Made by a program: the position numbers and the translations under genes
Origin: CALVGQ01 sp964369385
Lineage (GTDB): Bacteria > Bacillota_I > Bacilli_A > Erysipelotrichales > Erysipelotrichaceae
Length of the DNA stretch: 64,000 nt
Direction of reading: 5' to 3'
Assembly (NCBI GenBank): GCA_964369385.1
Contig: CAYJEY010000008.1
Location: forward strand, 1 to 64,000
In this document: positions 41,582 through 50,390 of the stretch, piece by piece
How positions within the stretch are numbered: position 1 is the stretch's first letter
Layout of the letters: every line of letters starts with the position of its first letter
Notes under the pieces: generated by a model
What the model was told of the DNA's origin: nothing
What the model saw: the letters and a program-made list of their open reading frames with translations, nothing else
Database searches by the model: none

Positions 41582-42502
41582 ATGCTTATAGGATATGTAG
41601 GTACGTATACAACTGATGGAGTCTATGAATTCCATTTCGATCGCGGCAGTAGGAAATTTCAAAAAGTAAATCAACTCGCGAAAATTCATGAATCTAAGTG
41701 GATTGGTTTTCATGAGCATTTTTTGTATACCACCATGAAAGAAGATGATATTGCGGGTGTTGCAAAAATAGATGTGCAAGGAAACATTGTAGCTAAAGCA
41801 TTGAGTGAAAAAGTGACACCTTGCCATTTTGCGATGAATGATTCTTATTTAATTTCAGTCAATTTTCATGAAGGAAGTGTTTGCCGCTATGATCATCAGC
41901 TTCAATTGCAGAAACGTGTTGTGATAGACACTCAAGCAGGTGCTCATCAAGTGGTAATTGTCGATGAGCTCATCTATGTACCTTGCTTAAAGTTGGATCA
42001 AATCGTCGTCTTAACAATGGAATTAGAGATCATTGAGAGAATCATGCTTGATATTAAAAGTGGCCCACGTCACTTGGTAGTCACTAAGAATCATCAAGAG
42101 ATGTTTGTCGTATGCGAGAAGAGTAATGAAGTGATTCGACTGCAAAAAGAAGACAAATGGCGCAAAGTAGAGTGTTTAAAGATCACAAGTGATAAGGCAA
42201 ATAGTATTGATTCTGCAGCAATTCAATTGAGTCATGATGAGCGCTTTATATTTGTGAGTGTTCGTGGAGAAGACTTAATATATAGCATTGAAATTCAATC
42301 TAGAATGCAAATCATTCAACACATTCATTCTTATGGTGAACACCCTAGATGCGCCTTGCTTTCTAATGAATCTGACTACATCTTCATTGCGAATAAAGAC
42401 AGTCATCGATGCAGTGCCTTTGCGATCAAAGATGGGGATTTAGAATTTTGTGATCAACTCTACATTGAAAATGTAGTTTCTATAGCTTGGAAAGGAGCTT
42501 AA
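41582..42502 (+). CDS. pgl: Seven-bladed beta-propeller lactonase (6-phosphogluconolactonase type)
   Basis: A 306-residue protein of the YbhE/lactonase propeller family: GYVGTYTTDGVYEFHFD at the start, GAHQVVIVDELIYVPCLKLDQI in the middle and SHDERFIFVSVRGEDLIYSIEI later. The position at the head of the gnd-zwf operon supports 6-phosphogluconolactonase, the second step of the oxidative pentose phosphate pathway. The protein is shorter and more diverged than E. coli YbhE, so the symbol is tentative. AGGAGG precedes the ATG; gnd starts 1 bp after its stop. Confidence 0.82.
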   Translation: MLIGYVGTYTTDGVYEFHFDRGSRKFQKVNQLAKIHESKWIGFHEHFLYTTMKEDDIAGVAKIDVQGNIVAKALSEKVTPCHFAMNDSYLISVNFHEGSVCRYDHQLQLQKRVVIDTQAGAHQVVIVDELIYVPCLKLDQIVVLTMELEIIERIMLDIKSGPRHLVVTKNHQEMFVVCEKSNEVIRLQKEDKWRKVECLKITSDKANSIDSAAIQLSHDERFIFVSVRGEDLIYSIEIQSRMQIIQHIHSYGEHPRCALLSNESDYIFIANKDSHRCSAFAIKDGDLEFCDQLYIENVVSIAWKGA

Positions 42503-42503
42503 T

Positions 42504-43889
42504 ATGCATAATCAAATTGGAATTATTGGACTAGGGACAATGGGGAAAGCACTGGCAATGAACTTTATGAACCATGGTGTTCAAGTTGTTGGGTACAATC
42601 GCAGTCCACAAGTCGTAAATGATTTATCGAGTATTTATCCAGAGAATTTCATTGGTGCTTCAGACTTAGCCAATCTCGTTTTAAATCTACAAAAGCCACG
42701 CCGTGTATTTTTAATGTTGCCGGCAAATCAAATCATTGATTCCTTCATTGAACAACTCATTGCATTATTAGATGAGGGAGACATCATCATGGATGGTGGA
42801 AACTCCTATTTTAAAGACACAAAAAGAAGAAGTGAGTATGTTGAAAAACATCATCTTCACTATTTTGGTATTGGTATTTCAGGTGGAGAGCAGGGGGCTT
42901 TACTTGGGCCAAGTATTATGCCCTCTGGTAATCAAGAAGCTTACGCTCACATTGCTCCACTTTTAGAGTTAATTGCTGCTAAAAAAGAGGGGGAGCCTTG
43001 TTGCGCTTATATCTCAACAGATGGTGCGGGGCACTATGTAAAGATGGTGCATAATGGAATTGAATATGCTGATATGCAACTTATTGCAGAAGTATATTTA
43101 ATTCTAAAGTACAACATGAAGTTATCCAATTTAGAAATGGCACAAGTATTTGAAGAGTGGCAAAATAGTGAAGTCCAAAGTTATCTTGTAGAAATCACTT
43201 CTAAAATATTAAAAGAAAAAGACCCACAAGATAAAGGTGAATTGATTGATTACATTAAAGATTCAGCGAGTCAAAAAGGGACAGGTAAGTGGACAGTACT
43301 AGAAGCTGTGGATCAAGGAGATAACGTTTCGGTGATTTATAGTGCATTGAATGCGCGTATCATGTCAAACCAAACTCAGTTGCGTGAAACATATCAATAT
43401 ACGCAAGACAACACTTCCTCAAATATCACTCTTGAGCAGCTACATAGTGCATATGCTCTTACAAAAATGAGTGCTTATGCTCAAGGATTTGCTCAAATTC
43501 AACATGCATCTATGATGTATGAATGGCATATTGATTTGCGATCTGTTGCGGCTATATTTAGAGCAGGATGTATTATCCAAGCAAAATTCTTGAGTGTATT
43601 AATGGAAATCTTTAGCACAAATCAAAATTGTACGAATATATTATTTAGCGATCAGATAAAAGCACAAGTAGATGCGAAGATTGACCATCTGCGCATTGTA
43701 GTTATCGATGCACTAACACGTCGCAGTGCGATTGTGGCAATGACTAACGCACTTCTATATCTAGATCAAATTTATGCTGAACATCTTGGTGCAAATTTGA
43801 TTCAAGCACAACGTGACTTCTTTGGTGCGCACACATTTGAGCGTACTGATTTGGAGGGAGTGATTCATCATGAATGGGGCAACGAATAA
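42504..43889 (+). CDS. gnd: 6-phosphogluconate dehydrogenase
   Basis: Decarboxylating dehydrogenase that gives ribulose-5-phosphate and NAD(P)H. 461 residues, with the Rossmann motif GLGTMGKALAMNF (about residues 8-20), the substrate loop MDGGNSYFKDTKRR (about 92-105), GISGGEQGALLGPSIMPSG (about 124-142) and the catalytic KMVHNGIEYADMQL (about 181-194). AAAGGAG upstream. Its 3' end overlaps zwf by 20 bases. Confidence 0.95.
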   Translation: MHNQIGIIGLGTMGKALAMNFMNHGVQVVGYNRSPQVVNDLSSIYPENFIGASDLANLVLNLQKPRRVFLMLPANQIIDSFIEQLIALLDEGDIIMDGGNSYFKDTKRRSEYVEKHHLHYFGIGISGGEQGALLGPSIMPSGNQEAYAHIAPLLELIAAKKEGEPCCAYISTDGAGHYVKMVHNGIEYADMQLIAEVYLILKYNMKLSNLEMAQVFEEWQNSEVQSYLVEITSKILKEKDPQDKGELIDYIKDSASQKGTGKWTVLEAVDQGDNVSVIYSALNARIMSNQTQLRETYQYTQDNTSSNITLEQLHSAYALTKMSAYAQGFAQIQHASMMYEWHIDLRSVAAIFRAGCIIQAKFLSVLMEIFSTNQNCTNILFSDQIKAQVDAKIDHLRIVVIDALTRRSAIVAMTNALLYLDQIYAEHLGANLIQAQRDFFGAHTFERTDLEGVIHHEWGNE

Positions 43890-45285
43890 AAACATTGTGA
43901 TTTTTGGGGGAACAGGAGATTTAACTTATCGCAAATTAATGCCCTCACTCTATCAATTGTATATCAAAGATAGTATTCATGATTCTGATCAAATCATCGC
44001 GATTGGAAGAAGAGAATATAGCACAGAAGATTATTTAGAAATCGTTAAAGATTGGTTTATTAAGTTGGCTATCCACTTTCATGAAGAACATTTTGAGAAA
44101 TTTGTTAGACGAATCCACTATGTTCAAATGGATTTTACATCGCTTCAAGAATATGAAAAACTATCAAGTTTACTTTGTAGTCAAAGTATTTCAGAGAGTT
44201 TATTTTATCTTGCCGTTGCTCCACGATTCTTTCAGGTTATTGGGGACGGTATTAAAACATTGAGTTGTACAGGAAAAGTTAAAATTATTGTTGAAAAACC
44301 ATTTGGAGAAACACTTGAACAGGCAAAGTATTTACATGATTCGTTGAGTGAGTGTTTTGGAAAAGAAAACATTTATCTTATCGACCATTACTTAGGTAAA
44401 GAGATGATTCGAAGTATTCAAACAATACGTTTCACAAATTCACTGTTTAAGAATTCGTGGAATGCTCAAAACATTGAATATGTACATATTCTAGCAAGTG
44501 AGGAAGTCGGAGTAGAAACACGGGCTTCGTATTATGATCAAGCCGGGGCACTTAAAGATATGGTGCAAAATCATTTGTTGCAGCTAATGAGTTATATTGC
44601 CATGGAAGAACCAAATGAACAAGTAAGTATTCAAGAACGTCAAACTGAAGTGTTCAGACAACTTCGCAAAGTACATGAGAGTCATATTAGTGAAAATTTA
44701 TTATTAGCACAATACCAAGGTTATCTTGAGGAGCCAGGTGTTGCAAAAGATTCACGAACTGAAACATTTGCCTGTTTAAAACTTTTTGTAGAAAACAAGA
44801 GATGGCAAGATGTACCATTCTATATCTACACAGGGAAGCGACTTGCCAACCGTCAAATGAATGTTGTCGTTAAGTTTAAATCTGTTGCCTCAAATAGTGA
44901 AGGAAATATTCTTGTGTTCAGAATTCAGCCACTGGAAGGAGTGAGCCTTCAGTTTAATATTAAGGATCCCCTTTTTGTGGATGGAGTAAAACGTGTTGAA
45001 ATGGATTTTTGCCAAAGTTGTGTTGAATTTTATCGTATGAATACACCAGAAGCCTATGAGCGACTAATCGATGCAGCATTGCATGGGGATCAGAGTTGGT
45101 TTACATCTTGGGAACAAATTAGTTTAAGTTGGAAATATATCGATGAATTAAAAATTGCATACCAAAATCAAGCTTTACCAATCTACTACTATGATAAATA
45201 TACACATGGGCCAAATGAGTTAAATCAGTTTCTTGGAATTTCAAATGGAAATGAGTTATATACGCAATTTACTTGTTTTTTATAA
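43870..45285 (+). CDS. zwf: Glucose-6-phosphate 1-dehydrogenase
   Basis: First enzyme of the oxidative pentose phosphate pathway. 471 residues with the nucleotide-binding IFGGTGDLTYRKLMPSL (about residues 12-28) and the active-site IDHYLGKEMIRSIQ (about 169-182). The family fingerprint RIDHYLGKE reads LIDHYLGKE. The start codon lies inside gnd, preceded by GGAGG. Gene order lactonase-gnd-zwf places the last-acting enzyme before the first. A small terminator follows. Confidence 0.94.
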   Translation: MNGATNKNIVIFGGTGDLTYRKLMPSLYQLYIKDSIHDSDQIIAIGRREYSTEDYLEIVKDWFIKLAIHFHEEHFEKFVRRIHYVQMDFTSLQEYEKLSSLLCSQSISESLFYLAVAPRFFQVIGDGIKTLSCTGKVKIIVEKPFGETLEQAKYLHDSLSECFGKENIYLIDHYLGKEMIRSIQTIRFTNSLFKNSWNAQNIEYVHILASEEVGVETRASYYDQAGALKDMVQNHLLQLMSYIAMEEPNEQVSIQERQTEVFRQLRKVHESHISENLLLAQYQGYLEEPGVAKDSRTETFACLKLFVENKRWQDVPFYIYTGKRLANRQMNVVVKFKSVASNSEGNILVFRIQPLEGVSLQFNIKDPLFVDGVKRVEMDFCQSCVEFYRMNTPEAYERLIDAALHGDQSWFTSWEQISLSWKYIDELKIAYQNQALPIYYYDKYTHGPNELNQFLGISNGNELYTQFTCFL

Positions 45286-45289
45286 ATTT

Positions 45290-45320
45290 CATGCCGGTTA
45301 CATTTAACCAGTTTTTTAAT
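45290..45320 (+). terminator. Intrinsic terminator after zwf
   Basis: CCGGTTA-catt-TAACCAG followed by TTTTTT. Part of the sequence shared with 55730-55758. Confidence 0.75.
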
Positions 45321-45342
45321 GTAGTATTTTTACTAAAAACCC

Positions 45343-45372
45343 TTGCAAAATATAGGATATTGTATTTATAAT
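45343..45372 (+). promoter_or_regulatory. Sigma-A promoter for second GGDEF-EAL gene
   Basis: TTGCAA (45343-45348), 18-bp spacer, TATAAT (45367-45372). Confidence 0.6.
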
Positions 45373-45422
45373 TAAATATAAAATTATTCGATGAATTAGC
45401 TATAAGAGTTGGAGGGGAAAGT

Positions 45423-47372
45423 ATGAATTGGAATTTATCTGCAGAGATAGTGTCATTACTGTTTGCCTTTATCTTTTTTATTAATGCTAAAGAAGACAAA
45501 ACAGTTGATACACAAAGAAGGCGTATCTTCTTAATTACGTATATGTTTGTCTTTCTTTCGATTATAATGACAATAAGCTCTACTTTTGTGACAGCATATT
45601 TTCAATTATATCCAATTTGGTTTGTGGAGATCATTACCACACTATATTTCATTTCGTTGCCACTTCCGGTAGTGACCTGTTTTAGATTTGTGATTTCCTT
45701 GCTTACGTATCGTCGCCAAGACTCACAAGAGATGCGTAAGTGGAGTATTGCTTGGCTTCCTTATGTAGTTTATACAGCGATAATCATTATGAATGCAAGT
45801 TATGGTTATATCTTTGAAATTCATCCAACTATAGGTTATATACGTACTACTTTCTATGCTCTACCTTATGCTGTGATCGCTGTTTACTTTGCAGGGATTT
45901 TAGGAGTCATTGTGAAATATTATCGTATAATTGGTAGAGAAAAAGCTATCACACTAGTTTGTACGATGATTGGGGTAGCAGGGATCTTAGGTGTTCAGTT
46001 TGTTTTGCCAGAGATTATCTTAACTGGGACAACTGCAGTTGTTGCAGTACTTATCCTACAAACGTATATTCGCTCGGAGATATCTCATAAAGATAAACTT
46101 ACAAGTTTGAATAATCGTGATTCGATGATTCTTGATATGTTGCAAGAGGTACGAGGTAAGCGTAAGTTTGCTATGGTTGTAGTGAGTTTACGTAATTTCA
46201 AGCGAATCAATGAAAACTTAGGGTTATCAGTAGGTGATAGTTTGCTAGAAGAATTTGGTGGTAGACTAGAAAAATTATGTAAAGACTTAGCTGTTTATCG
46301 CTATAGTGGAGATGAGTTTGCGATTTTGTATACACCAGATCGTATGCATAAACTAGACACTATTGACCAAATGATTGAAACACTATCGAGTGATATTCAA
46401 ATCGAGGAACATACAATAAACTTGACTATTATTTATACACGAGTTGATTTCCCTGAGTTTGGTAGAGATGTTAAATCATTGATTTCTGCAGCAGATTACT
46501 CAATCTTCTCACTTAAGAATAGTGGTGAACATGAAACATACATGTATGATATTTCCATACGCGATAAGATGAATTTCCGCAGTAATATGATTGAGAAACT
46601 TAGACAATCAATTATGGAAGATGATATTGTAGTGTTCTATCAACCTATTTATTCTGTTGAGGATAAATGTTGCAGCCAAGCTGAAGCATTAGTTCGTCTA
46701 AGAAAAAATGAAAAAGATTTAATCTATCCAGATCAGTTTATTCAATTAGCTGAGGAATCAGGTTTAATTGTCGAGTTGACTTATCTTATATTTGAGCGAG
46801 TGTGCCGTGATTATCGCACAATGGTTAAGACATATGGAGAGAACTTTGTGTTGAAGTCAATTTCGATTAACTTTCCTTATCTTCAATTCATGCAAGAAAA
46901 TTTAGTTGAACGTTTAGACTATATAATTCAAAAGTACAACATCCATCCTTCAAACATTAAAATTGAGATTACTGAGCGTACCCTTGTATCAAATGCGAAT
47001 CGAGTGACAAAAGTAATGGATCAACTTCGTGATAGAGGATTTCAATTTGAACTGGATGATTTTGGTGTTGAATACTCAAACATTAGCCTATTCTTAAGTT
47101 TACCTGTTGATATTATCAAGTTAGATCGTAGTTTACTATTAACGGCATTTAAAGATGAAATGCGTCGTCAATTCTTTGAACATCTTGTGTCAGGAATGAA
47201 GGCAATGAAGGCGACAATTGTTGCCGAGGGTGTAGAGGAACTCGCTGATTTAGAGTATTTAGAAGCCTGCGGATGTGACTATATCCAAGGTTACTACTTC
47301 TCACGTCCACTTCCATTTAATGAGTTTTGCTCATACTTGTTGGATAATCAAAATTACACGAAAAGAGATTAA
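45423..47372 (+). CDS. 7TM GGDEF-EAL protein (c-di-GMP turnover)
   Basis: A 649-residue membrane protein: about seven helices (residues 1-220), a GGDEF domain (about 230-375) with the motif RYSGDEF (first Gly replaced by Ser) and an EAL domain (about 390-640) with AEALVRLR, ITERTL, KLDRSLL, AEGVEELAD and QGYYFSRPLP. The loop-6 region reads DDFGVEYSNISL instead of DDFGTGYSSLSL, so phosphodiesterase activity is likely but less certain. The membrane part resembles that of the two GGDEF proteins at 3.3-5.7 kb. GGAGGGG upstream supports the start. Ends in a terminator. Confidence 0.88.
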   Translation: MNWNLSAEIVSLLFAFIFFINAKEDKTVDTQRRRIFLITYMFVFLSIIMTISSTFVTAYFQLYPIWFVEIITTLYFISLPLPVVTCFRFVISLLTYRRQDSQEMRKWSIAWLPYVVYTAIIIMNASYGYIFEIHPTIGYIRTTFYALPYAVIAVYFAGILGVIVKYYRIIGREKAITLVCTMIGVAGILGVQFVLPEIILTGTTAVVAVLILQTYIRSEISHKDKLTSLNNRDSMILDMLQEVRGKRKFAMVVVSLRNFKRINENLGLSVGDSLLEEFGGRLEKLCKDLAVYRYSGDEFAILYTPDRMHKLDTIDQMIETLSSDIQIEEHTINLTIIYTRVDFPEFGRDVKSLISAADYSIFSLKNSGEHETYMYDISIRDKMNFRSNMIEKLRQSIMEDDIVVFYQPIYSVEDKCCSQAEALVRLRKNEKDLIYPDQFIQLAEESGLIVELTYLIFERVCRDYRTMVKTYGENFVLKSISINFPYLQFMQENLVERLDYIIQKYNIHPSNIKIEITERTLVSNANRVTKVMDQLRDRGFQFELDDFGVEYSNISLFLSLPVDIIKLDRSLLLTAFKDEMRRQFFEHLVSGMKAMKATIVAEGVEELADLEYLEACGCDYIQGYYFSRPLPFNEFCSYLLDNQNYTKRD

Positions 47373-47396
47373 TTTAAAAATTAGTCTCTTTTTTGC
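47362..47396 (+). terminator. Intrinsic terminator after second GGDEF-EAL gene
   Basis: AAGAGATTAAT-ttaaaa-ATTAGTCTCTT followed by TTTT; one G-T pair, overlapping the stop codon. Confidence 0.85.
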
Positions 47397-47450
47397 AATA
47401 AAAAGATGAACTTATACATTATCCTAATATGATAAGCGAGGTATAGGTTG

Positions 47451-47888
47451 ATGAAAAAAGAAGAAATATGGAGTAACATAGCATTTATTTATTCACTTGT
47501 GATGATAAGTGTTGTTGCAGGATTGGGCTGGATGAATTATCACAACCAAAATCACGAAAGCTATATTCAAGTGAACATTGTCGGTGATGTTGAAGTGACT
47601 ATTTATGGGAATCATGCATATCAAGTAGAATACATTGAAATTATAAATCCAGAATATGCAAGCAGGGTGAGCCAGTATGACTTTGATGGCATTTCTATGG
47701 AAGTTGCAAGTCTTGCCTTAATTGAGCTAGTTGGAAGTCATGAAAAGCCAGTATCCATCTTTATTGAAGGCAGCGCAATTTACGATGAAAAAACAAGTGA
47801 ACTTATGCAGGTGATTGAAACAAAGTCAATACACGGATTAATCGAATATCTTCCAAGTGAAGAATTGATTTCAAGGCCAGCAAACTAA
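47451..47888 (+). CDS. Small membrane-anchored hypothetical protein
   Basis: A 145-residue protein with one N-terminal membrane segment (about residues 9-27) and an extracytoplasmic domain (VNIVGDVEVTIYGNHAYQVEY, then VSIFIEGSAIYDEKTSELMQVI). No family recognised. GAGG at 47438-47441 could serve ATG 47451 or a TTG one codon earlier. Monocistronic by position, between the second GGDEF-EAL gene and the pgk promoter. Confidence 0.65.
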   Translation: MKKEEIWSNIAFIYSLVMISVVAGLGWMNYHNQNHESYIQVNIVGDVEVTIYGNHAYQVEYIEIINPEYASRVSQYDFDGISMEVASLALIELVGSHEKPVSIFIEGSAIYDEKTSELMQVIETKSIHGLIEYLPSEELISRPAN

Positions 47889-47977
47889 ATAAGGTCAACT
47901 ATTAAAGCCATTAGATAATAATAGAAATTTCACTATAAATTTGATGATAGAAATGTTGAATCAAGGTTAATTTGTGA

Positions 47978-48006
47978 TTGTTTCGACAAGTAAAAAATGA
48001 TATAAT
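47978..48006 (+). promoter_or_regulatory. Sigma-A promoter of pgk-tpiA
   Basis: TTGTTT (47978-47983), 17-bp spacer ending in the extended TGA, TATAAT (48001-48006), 28 bp before the ATG. Confidence 0.75.
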
Positions 48007-48033
48007 TTTCATTGCATAGGAGGATATTTTAAA

Positions 48034-49233
48034 ATGGCTAAACAAACAGTTCGTGATTTAGATGTACAAGGGAAACGTGTCATCGTTCGTGTTGACTTTA
48101 ACGTTCCACTTAAAGACGGAAAAATTACAAATGACAACCGTATTCAAGCAGCATTACCTACAATCAATCACTTAGTAGAAAATGGTGCAAAAGTAATCTT
48201 AATGTCACATTTAGGGAAAATTGATCACAAAGATCCTGAAAAATGTGAAGCAGGGAAAAAGAAAAATAACATGGCTCCAGTTGCTGAGCGACTAGCGGAA
48301 GTAGTAAATACTAAAGTGACTTTCGTACCAGAAACTCGTGGAGAAGCATTAGAAGCAGCAGTAGCAGCAATGAATGATGGAGAAATCGTACTTATTCAAA
48401 ACACTCGTTATGAAAAAGGTGAAAGTAAAAATGATTCTGAATTAGCAGCTTACTGGGCTAAATTGGGTGAATTATTTGTATCTGATGCATTTGGATCAGT
48501 ACATAGAGCACATGCTTCTACAGTGGGAATTGCTGAGATTTTACCAAGTGCGTGTGGATTCTTAGTACAAAAAGAAGTAGAAATGTTAGCAAAAGCAGTA
48601 GATACACCAGAACGTCCATTCATTGCTATTATTGGTGGTGCAAAAGTTTCTGACAAAATCGCTGTTATTGACAACTTACTTAAAAAAGCTGATAAAATCA
48701 TCATTGGTGGTGGAATGGCTTATACATTTATGGCTGCTCAAGGGCAAGCTATCGGAAGTTCATTATTAGAAGAAGACCGTGTTGAGCTTGCAAAAGAATA
48801 TTTAGAAAAAGCGAAAGACCAAATCGTATTACCAGTAGACAATGTATGTGCTGATAAATTTGCAGAAGATGCAAATGTACAACTTTGTGATACAGGTGCA
48901 ATCCCTGAGGGGTGGATGGGTCTGGATATCGGTCCTAAAACTATCGAGCTGTTTGCAAAAACACTTGAAGGGGCTAAAACTGTTGTATGGAATGGACCTA
49001 TGGGTGTATTCGAAATGGAAAAATTCGCAACAGGTACAAAAGAAGTATGCAAAACAATTTCTGAACTACCAGGTGCTACTACTGTAATTGGTGGTGGAGA
49101 TTCAGCTGCAGCTGCAATCCAACTTGGATTTAAAGAAAAATTCTCTCATATCTCTACAGGTGGAGGAGCTTCACTAGAGTATATGGAAGGAAAAGAATTA
49201 CCAGGAATCGCAATTATTCAGGAGAAAAATTAA
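48034..49233 (+). CDS. pgk: Phosphoglycerate kinase
   Basis: Glycolytic kinase making ATP from 1,3-bisphosphoglycerate. 399 residues with RVDFNVPLKDGKITNDNRI (about residues 18-36), the HLG loop MSHLGKID, GGAKVSDKIAVIDNLL (about 205-220) and GGGDSAAAA (about 350-358). AGGAGG upstream. Codon use is strongly biased, as expected of a highly expressed gene. The tpiA ATG overlaps its stop (TTAATG). Confidence 0.97.
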   Translation: MAKQTVRDLDVQGKRVIVRVDFNVPLKDGKITNDNRIQAALPTINHLVENGAKVILMSHLGKIDHKDPEKCEAGKKKNNMAPVAERLAEVVNTKVTFVPETRGEALEAAVAAMNDGEIVLIQNTRYEKGESKNDSELAAYWAKLGELFVSDAFGSVHRAHASTVGIAEILPSACGFLVQKEVEMLAKAVDTPERPFIAIIGGAKVSDKIAVIDNLLKKADKIIIGGGMAYTFMAAQGQAIGSSLLEEDRVELAKEYLEKAKDQIVLPVDNVCADKFAEDANVQLCDTGAIPEGWMGLDIGPKTIELFAKTLEGAKTVVWNGPMGVFEMEKFATGTKEVCKTISELPGATTVIGGGDSAAAAIQLGFKEKFSHISTGGGASLEYMEGKELPGIAIIQEKN

Positions 49234-49976
49234 TGAGAAAACCTATTATCGTTGGAAATTGGAAAATGAACAAAACTTGCGCTGAAGCAGTAGCGTTTAT
49301 TGAAGCAATTGAACCAAAACTACATGACAATGCAGAATATGGGGTTGGTGCTCCATTCACTGCATTAAAAGACTGTGTAAATACTGCAAAAAACTTAATC
49401 ATCGCTGCAGAAAACTGCCATTATGAGGCAAGTGGTGCATATACTGGTGAAGTAAGCATTGAAATGCTACAAGAAATCGGAGTTACTCACGTAATTATCG
49501 GTCACTCTGAGCGTCGTCAAATGTTCAATGAAACTGATGAATCTGTAAATAAAAAAGCTGTTCGTTTACTAGAAGCAGGAATGACTCCTATTTTATGTAT
49601 CGGAGAAACAGAAGCTCAATTTGACGCAGGTCAAACTGAAGAGGTTATCCGTTCTCAGTTAACTGGTGGTCTTGCAAATATGTGTTCTGAGTGTGCTGCT
49701 AAACTTGTAATCGCATATGAACCTATTTGGGCTATCGGAACAGGTAAATCAGCAACTATGGAAATCGCACAAGAATGCTGCCGTATCGTACGTGATCAAG
49801 TAAAAGTAATGTATGGTGAAGATGCTGCAAATGCAGTGCGTGTACAATATGGTGGATCAGTTAAACCTGAAAACATCAAAGAATACATGTCTATGGCTGA
49901 TATCGATGGAGCACTTATTGGTGGTGCATCACTAAAAGCTGATTCATTTGAAGCAATTATTAACGCAACAAAATAA
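49233..49976 (+). CDS. tpiA: Triose-phosphate isomerase
   Basis: 247-residue TIM-barrel enzyme interconverting dihydroxyacetone phosphate and glyceraldehyde-3-phosphate. GNWKMNKT at the N-terminus (Lys about 12), IIGHSERRQ (catalytic His) and AYEPIWAIGTGKSA (catalytic Glu) and a C-terminal YGGSVKPEN. Overlaps pgk by one base; GGAGAAA upstream. Terminator follows. Confidence 0.97.
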   Translation: MRKPIIVGNWKMNKTCAEAVAFIEAIEPKLHDNAEYGVGAPFTALKDCVNTAKNLIIAAENCHYEASGAYTGEVSIEMLQEIGVTHVIIGHSERRQMFNETDESVNKKAVRLLEAGMTPILCIGETEAQFDAGQTEEVIRSQLTGGLANMCSECAAKLVIAYEPIWAIGTGKSATMEIAQECCRIVRDQVKVMYGEDAANAVRVQYGGSVKPENIKEYMSMADIDGALIGGASLKADSFEAIINATK

Positions 49977-49983
49977 GTGATTA

Positions 49984-50014
49984 ACACTCAATTTCGATTG
50001 AGTGTTTTTTTTCG
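49984..50014 (+). terminator. Intrinsic terminator after tpiA
   Basis: AACACTCAAT-ttcg-ATTGAGTGTT followed by TTTTTT; a perfect 10-bp stem. Confidence 0.92.
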
Positions 50015-50063
50015 ACATATTTCTTACTTAAGATTCGATTTAATGTAGACAAAGGGGGATACT

Positions 50064-50237
50064 ATGAAAATATTCTTAATGATAAGTTTAATACTATTTA
50101 TAGGAAGCGGATTTGCAAGTTTTTTTACACAAGAAAATCTACTTAAAATTACTGAAGCATGTCGTACAAATTGGCCACTTATTTTTATCTTGTGGGGCTT
50201 TAAATATTTACAAGTTAGAGATCCAAAAAATGTGTAA
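50064..50237 (+). CDS. Small membrane protein (57 residues)
   Basis: An open frame starting MKIFLMISLILFIGSGFASFF and ending in QVRDPKNV. AAAGGGGG at 50050-50057 is well placed. It has one strong hydrophobic helix (about residues 3-21) and a second (about 36-47, WPLIFILWGFKYL), with a hydrophilic loop between. No similarity recognised. It sits alone between the tpiA terminator and eno. Confidence 0.55.
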   Translation: MKIFLMISLILFIGSGFASFFTQENLLKITEACRTNWPLIFILWGFKYLQVRDPKNV

Positions 50238-50248
50238 AAATGGCCTTA

Positions 50249-50271
50249 TTTCACATGTGAAAACGATTACA
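50249..50271. promoter_or_regulatory. Palindrome and candidate cre site upstream of eno
   Basis: TTTCACATGTGAAA (50249-50262) is a perfect 14-bp palindrome. Overlapping it, GTGAAAACGATTACA (50257-50271) matches the cre consensus WTGNAANCGNWNNCW at all defined positions but the first. It lies about 80 bp upstream of the eno -10, a position at which CcpA could activate or repress. Confidence 0.5.
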
Positions 50272-50390
50272 TAAAAAAAGCCCTAAACAAACATAAAAAA
50301 AGTACCTTCAAGCATCATTTTAGCCTTTATTTATAGCTTTTTTTGAGTTATAATTAACTTGCATTAAATAACATAGGAGGAATTTATTAC

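Larger units (their letters stand above)
45290..45385 (+). repeat. Intergenic sequence partly duplicated at 55730-55758
   Basis: The two ends of this 96-bp stretch, CATGCCGGTTA (45290-45300) and TAATTAAATATAAAATT (45369-45385), recur next to each other at 55730-55740 and 55742-55758, with the middle missing. Confidence 0.6.
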
